IMG/VR virus record: IMGVR_UViG_3300042937_001023
Coordinates: 1-24,024 of that record
Source: a virus
DNA: 24,024 nt
Reading direction: 5' to 3' (one strand)
Shown here: piece after piece, positions 21,683-24,024 of the stretch
Numbering within the stretch: the stretch's first letter is position 1
Layout: each line of letters begins with the position of its first letter
The notes under the pieces: generated by a model
The model's database searches: none
Seen by the model: the letters and a program-made list of their open reading frames with translations, nothing else
Told to the model about the DNA's origin: nothing
Made by a program: the position numbers and the translations under genes

Positions 21683-22156
21683 TTAGTCTGAATAAATTCT
21701 TCTGAACTTTATTGCCCTGACAGTACCTGCCGTCACTCCGTAAATTTTTCCTATTTCATATTGAGTAATTTTTCTTTCGATTGCCATTTTCCTTATCTCA
21801 TCAGCTTGACTCTGTGTCAATTTTGAATTTGGGTGATTCTCTCCCATTTTATATTTTCCTTTAGATTTCCTATCATTCATGTTGTCTCTTTGAGATCCTT
21901 CCCAAAGATGATCAGGATTAATGCAAGAAGGATTATCGCAGGAGTGGCAGCAAAAAAGTCCTTTCGAAATACGCCTTCCCAATTTCCTTTCAAGAGACAA
22001 TCTGTGACCTCCATAGCCAATTGTCATGTTTGATCCAGGCTCTTTCATTGGAATTACTGAATATCCGAGATTGTTTTTATTGAAAGGCCAAATCATGCAT
22101 CCATTTTCGTCAGGTTCAATTTTATCTGCAATTTCAAAAAATTCTTCGAGAGTCAT
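21683..22156 (-). CDS. HNH homing endonuclease
   Basis: The 157-residue protein has an HNH_3-type core: CMIWPFNKNNLGYSVI (residues 20-35), the HRLSLERKLG helix (51-60), then CCHSCDNPSCINPDHLW (69-85) with paired Cys and the catalytic-type His71, Asn80 and His83, and GSQRDNMNDR. The C-terminus (ENHPNSKLTQSQADEIRKM, then YEIGKIYGVTAGTVRAIKF) is a helix-turn-helix-type DNA-binding tail. ATG 22156 overlaps the nuclease stop by ATGA. It is free-standing and its neighbours are intact, so it is a mobile gene rather than an intron product. It is AT-rich compared with the structural genes. Confidence 0.9.
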   Translation of the reverse strand: MTLEEFFEIADKIEPDENGCMIWPFNKNNLGYSVIPMKEPGSNMTIGYGGHRLSLERKLGRRISKGLFCCHSCDNPSCINPDHLWEGSQRDNMNDRKSKGKYKMGENHPNSKLTQSQADEIRKMAIERKITQYEIGKIYGVTAGTVRAIKFRRIYSD

Positions 22157-22638
22157 GGCCCATCTCCAGGAACTTGCAGCAATACTTGATTGTGCCTGTT
22201 CATCAAATGCAGCAATTCACTGATCAACTGCATTCTTGAAATCGTTGCATTGACAGTTTGCTTTGAAGCAATCAGAACTTCGCCCGGCTCATCATGATGG
22301 TCCCATACAACGCGAGAGTTATGCGCAAGCCAAATATCGAAGCACTTTTGATCACCGACACCAAGCAAGAAGCAAGAGAACATGTCATTGGCACGCATCA
22401 AAGTATGAAATCTGCGCTGAACAGGGCGAACAGATGCAACATACTTGCTCGATGTTTTCTTGCTCAACTTCAATTCAACAGGCAGCAATGCTGGCCAAAC
22501 AGGCAACAATGCATCAGGAAAGCCCACAGACGATCCAGATGTCGGCTCAACCCATTGAACACCGACGCCGCCCTTGCCTCTTGACCAGACAGAACGCAGC
22601 CAATGGCGCATGTCTTTTTCAGTCACGTTTGACTGCAT
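22153..22638 (-). CDS. PD-(D/E)XK family nuclease
   Basis: The 161-residue protein carries the nuclease signature GFPDALLP (Asp42), then LPVELKLS (Glu55, Lys57) and an upstream candidate Glu31. VRPVQRRFHTLMRANDMF (70-87) is the conserved helix pairing with the active site in VRR-NUC and resolvase-like enzymes, with a following GVGDQKCFDIW strand. The start at ATG 22638 is set by a perfect GGAGGTG site 4 bases upstream; the longer TTG start at 22650 would lie inside that site. Next to the helicase it probably acts in replication, recombination or branch resolution. The exact substrate cannot be read. Confidence 0.78.
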   Translation of the reverse strand: MQSNVTEKDMRHWLRSVWSRGKGGVGVQWVEPTSGSSVGFPDALLPVWPALLPVELKLSKKTSSKYVASVRPVQRRFHTLMRANDMFSCFLLGVGDQKCFDIWLAHNSRVVWDHHDEPGEVLIASKQTVNATISRMQLISELLHLMNRHNQVLLQVPGDGP

Positions 22639-22641
22639 AAA

Positions 22642-22648
22642 CACCTCC
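22642..22648 (-). promoter_or_regulatory. Strong ribosome binding site of the nuclease gene
   Basis: GGAGGTG on the minus strand lies 3-4 bases before ATG 22638. Its first bases overlap the 12-bp palindrome CCAAAATTTTGG (22647-22658), which abuts the large inverted repeat, so folding of the leader could hide this site. Confidence 0.65.
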
Positions 22649-22653
22649 AAAAT

Positions 22654-22824
22654 TTTGGAACGGAAATCGGAATTTTTAGGCTACACCGTAAACCCCCCTA
22701 CGTTTTCTTCTCTCCTTTTTTCTTTCTTTCCCTTTTCTTGCTCGCGCGAGCAAGAGAGGAGAAAAGAGGAAGAAATAAAAGGGAGGTTTCGGGATAGGGC
22801 CAAAAATTCCGATTCCGTTCCAAA
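22654..22824. repeat. 171-bp nested inverted repeat
   Basis: Outer arms 22654-22681 and 22799-22824 pair over 26 positions with only two bulged bases (10 bp TTTGGAACGG, 13 bp AATCGGAATTTTT, then GGC). Inside them are a C-rich and G-rich pair of segments (about 10 of 13 pair) and a polypyrimidine run facing a polypurine run. At the centre is the perfect 18-bp palindrome CTTGCTCGCGCGAGCAAG (22737-22754). The element fills the gap between the helicase stop (22836) and the nuclease ribosome binding site. No reading frame is convincing. Candidate roles: replication origin, fold-back element or regulatory hairpin. Confidence 0.75.
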
Positions 22825-22835
22825 CCGAAATCGCA

Positions 22836-24024
22836 TCAAAGTGTTTCTAATCTAACGGTTAAACCCTCTCCAAGCTTCCAAGCCACCCTTTTTGCGACCT
22901 TGTCCATTTCGGATTGACTCTTGACGAAGAAATCATTTTTGTTTGTGATCACTTCAGTCATGACTTTCTTGTCACACTTCATTCTTGGCAGTGCATGGAA
23001 GCCATGGCTCTTCAGAAGTTTTTTGAGCCGATATCCACTCTCAACATTTGCGTCTTTGCGTCCTTGATGGATCTCTTCGCGCACATATTCTCGCAAGTCA
23101 TGAACAGTTACATAGAAGTCAATTTGATCACCTTTTTCATCGACCATGGTCTCCGCAAGTTCTTTCATCCGATCAAGGACCAACCGCTCCCCTTCACTCA
23201 GCATGACTTCAGATATGCTCTTCTTCCGATTCGTCATCGGAGCTTCTTCTCCCGGCATGATCACATTCGCAGGATCAGAAGCAACAAAGTCCTCGGCCCA
23301 TTGTTTGATTATTTTCAATCCATCAAGCTTGAGCCATTTGTGAAACCTATCCCACATCGCAGGCTTCCACTTTTTCTCCGTAACAAGGGGCACGAGCCAA
23401 CGGCGATCGTCCACCGTAAACTTGATCGCCCGTTCATCATTTGAGCAAGCAAGAATGTGGCACCAGTTCGCAATATTGTATGTCGGTTGGTATTTTTCAT
23501 TCACCTCGATCGTTGGTTCAGTGATCAAGTGCTTCAACTCATTATAAGCCTTGTATGAATGACCAGCATAAATTTCATTCACAACAGCGAGCCGCTTGTG
23601 CGCTTGCCACGAGTTGAAATTGCTTTCAGTGATTGTGCGCTCATTAGGATAGCTGACATTATTTTCCCCCAAGATCGGTTCAAGCACATAAGACCCGAGC
23701 GTGCTTTTGCCAACACCTTGCGTTTCAGAGATGAGCAGCACAGCATAGTTGATTTTAATTTTAGGCCGCGCGATTAGCGTTGCGATCCAGCGCATCACCT
23801 GATATCTATCTTCTTCGTCCGGGAACAAATGTTCAAGGAACTCGGTCCAAAGTTTATTGTCCCCCTTTTTCTTTTCAATATTCGGAGCAACATGCATGTT
23901 GAACTTCATCAGATGATCTTTTTCATCTGTGCCAGTATTGAAAATTCCAGGCTTTTCACCCGGCGCATACATAATTTCCCCGACCTTGCGATGGTTCTTT
24001 GCTTTCAGCAGCTCGCTGGTTTTC
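22836..24024 (-). CDS. SF3-type primase-helicase, N-terminus beyond the window
   Basis: The frame is open to the right edge, so only the last 395 residues are seen. The visible part is a superfamily 3 helicase core as in DUF5906-type primase-helicases: Walker A in ISETQGVGKSTLG; Walker B-like RLAVVNEIYAG about 40 residues later; then NIANWCHILACSNDERAIKF, containing the sensor Asn, and VDDRRWLVPL with the Arg finger. The C-terminal 150 residues (VHDLREYVREEIHQGR) are a winged-helix-like tail. Such proteins unwind DNA at phage origins, often fused to a primase lost off the right edge. It ends 12 bases before the large inverted repeat. Confidence 0.88.
   Translation of the reverse strand, partial: KTSELLKAKNHRKVGEIMYAPGEKPGIFNTGTDEKDHLMKFNMHVAPNIEKKKGDNKLWTEFLEHLFPDEEDRYQVMRWIATLIARPKIKINYAVLLISETQGVGKSTLGSYVLEPILGENNVSYPNERTITESNFNSWQAHKRLAVVNEIYAGHSYKAYNELKHLITEPTIEVNEKYQPTYNIANWCHILACSNDERAIKFTVDDRRWLVPLVTEKKWKPAMWDRFHKWLKLDGLKIIKQWAEDFVASDPANVIMPGEEAPMTNRKKSISEVMLSEGERLVLDRMKELAETMVDEKGDQIDFYVTVHDLREYVREEIHQGRKDANVESGYRLKKLLKSHGFHALPRMKCDKKVMTEVITNKNDFFVKSQSEMDKVAKRVAWKLGEGLTVRLETL

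Noticed and set aside
22639-22650. Longer N-terminus of the nuclease from TTG 22650
   Set aside because: Those codons form the GGAGGTG ribosome binding site for ATG 22638.
1-24024. Integrase, repressor, attachment site or lysis cassette
   Set aside because: No recombinase, repressor, holin or separate endolysin was recognised. The tRNAs alone are not evidence of an attachment site, so lifestyle is left open.

Overview
The window is a stretch of a tailed double-stranded DNA bacteriophage genome (Caudoviricetes). The evidence is a complete packaging and head-assembly set: a terminase large subunit with ATPase and nuclease motifs, a terminase small subunit candidate, a portal, a scaffold candidate, an HK97-type major capsid protein and a modular tail fibre. 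The portal is long, P22-like and has a helical C-terminal tail. No tape measure, sheath or tube protein is visible, and one giant multi-enzyme protein follows the portal, so a podovirus-like particle is the best guess. Ribosome binding sites are of ordinary bacterial AGGAG type. The host cannot be named from this sequence.

All recognised protein genes lie on the minus strand, so the window reads from right to left. (1) 24024-21138, early/middle to late transition: the 3' part of an SF3-type primase-helicase, a large nested inverted repeat, a PD-(D/E)XK nuclease, an HNH homing endonuclease and a NusG-like antiterminator. (2) 21154-18424, packaging: a possible micro-gene overlapping the nusG end, terminase small subunit candidate, a small coiled-coil protein, terminase large subunit, then tRNA-Thr(UGU) and tRNA-Ala(UGC). 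(3) 18407-11055: a small helical protein, the portal, a 1434-residue polyvalent protein (two ADP-ribosyltransferase-like domains, a HExxH metallopeptidase and a lytic transglycosylase) and a DUF6321-like basic protein. (4) 11013-4387, head assembly: a GIY-YIG endonuclease, a Gly/Lys/Pro-rich protein, a short helical protein, a GroES-like co-chaperonin, the scaffold candidate, a conserved unknown, a second GIY-YIG endonuclease, a decoration-type protein and the capsid protein. (5) 4303-1: small structural proteins and a tail fibre that runs off the left edge.

The layout reads as one long late operon. The phage NusG sits at its head and could make RNA polymerase processive through about 20 kb. 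The GroES-like protein would help fold the capsid protein, and the polyvalent protein is probably packaged and delivered into the cell at infection. Three free-standing homing endonucleases sit between intact genes.

The least explained signals are: a short Gly-Gly-x-Val peptide motif repeated in several proteins and placed exactly at module boundaries of the polyvalent protein; a +1-frame peptide carrying the same motif just after the NusG stop; a 171-bp nested inverted repeat between the helicase and nuclease genes; and a possible small RNA at 8956-9024, the only plus-strand gene candidate in the window.
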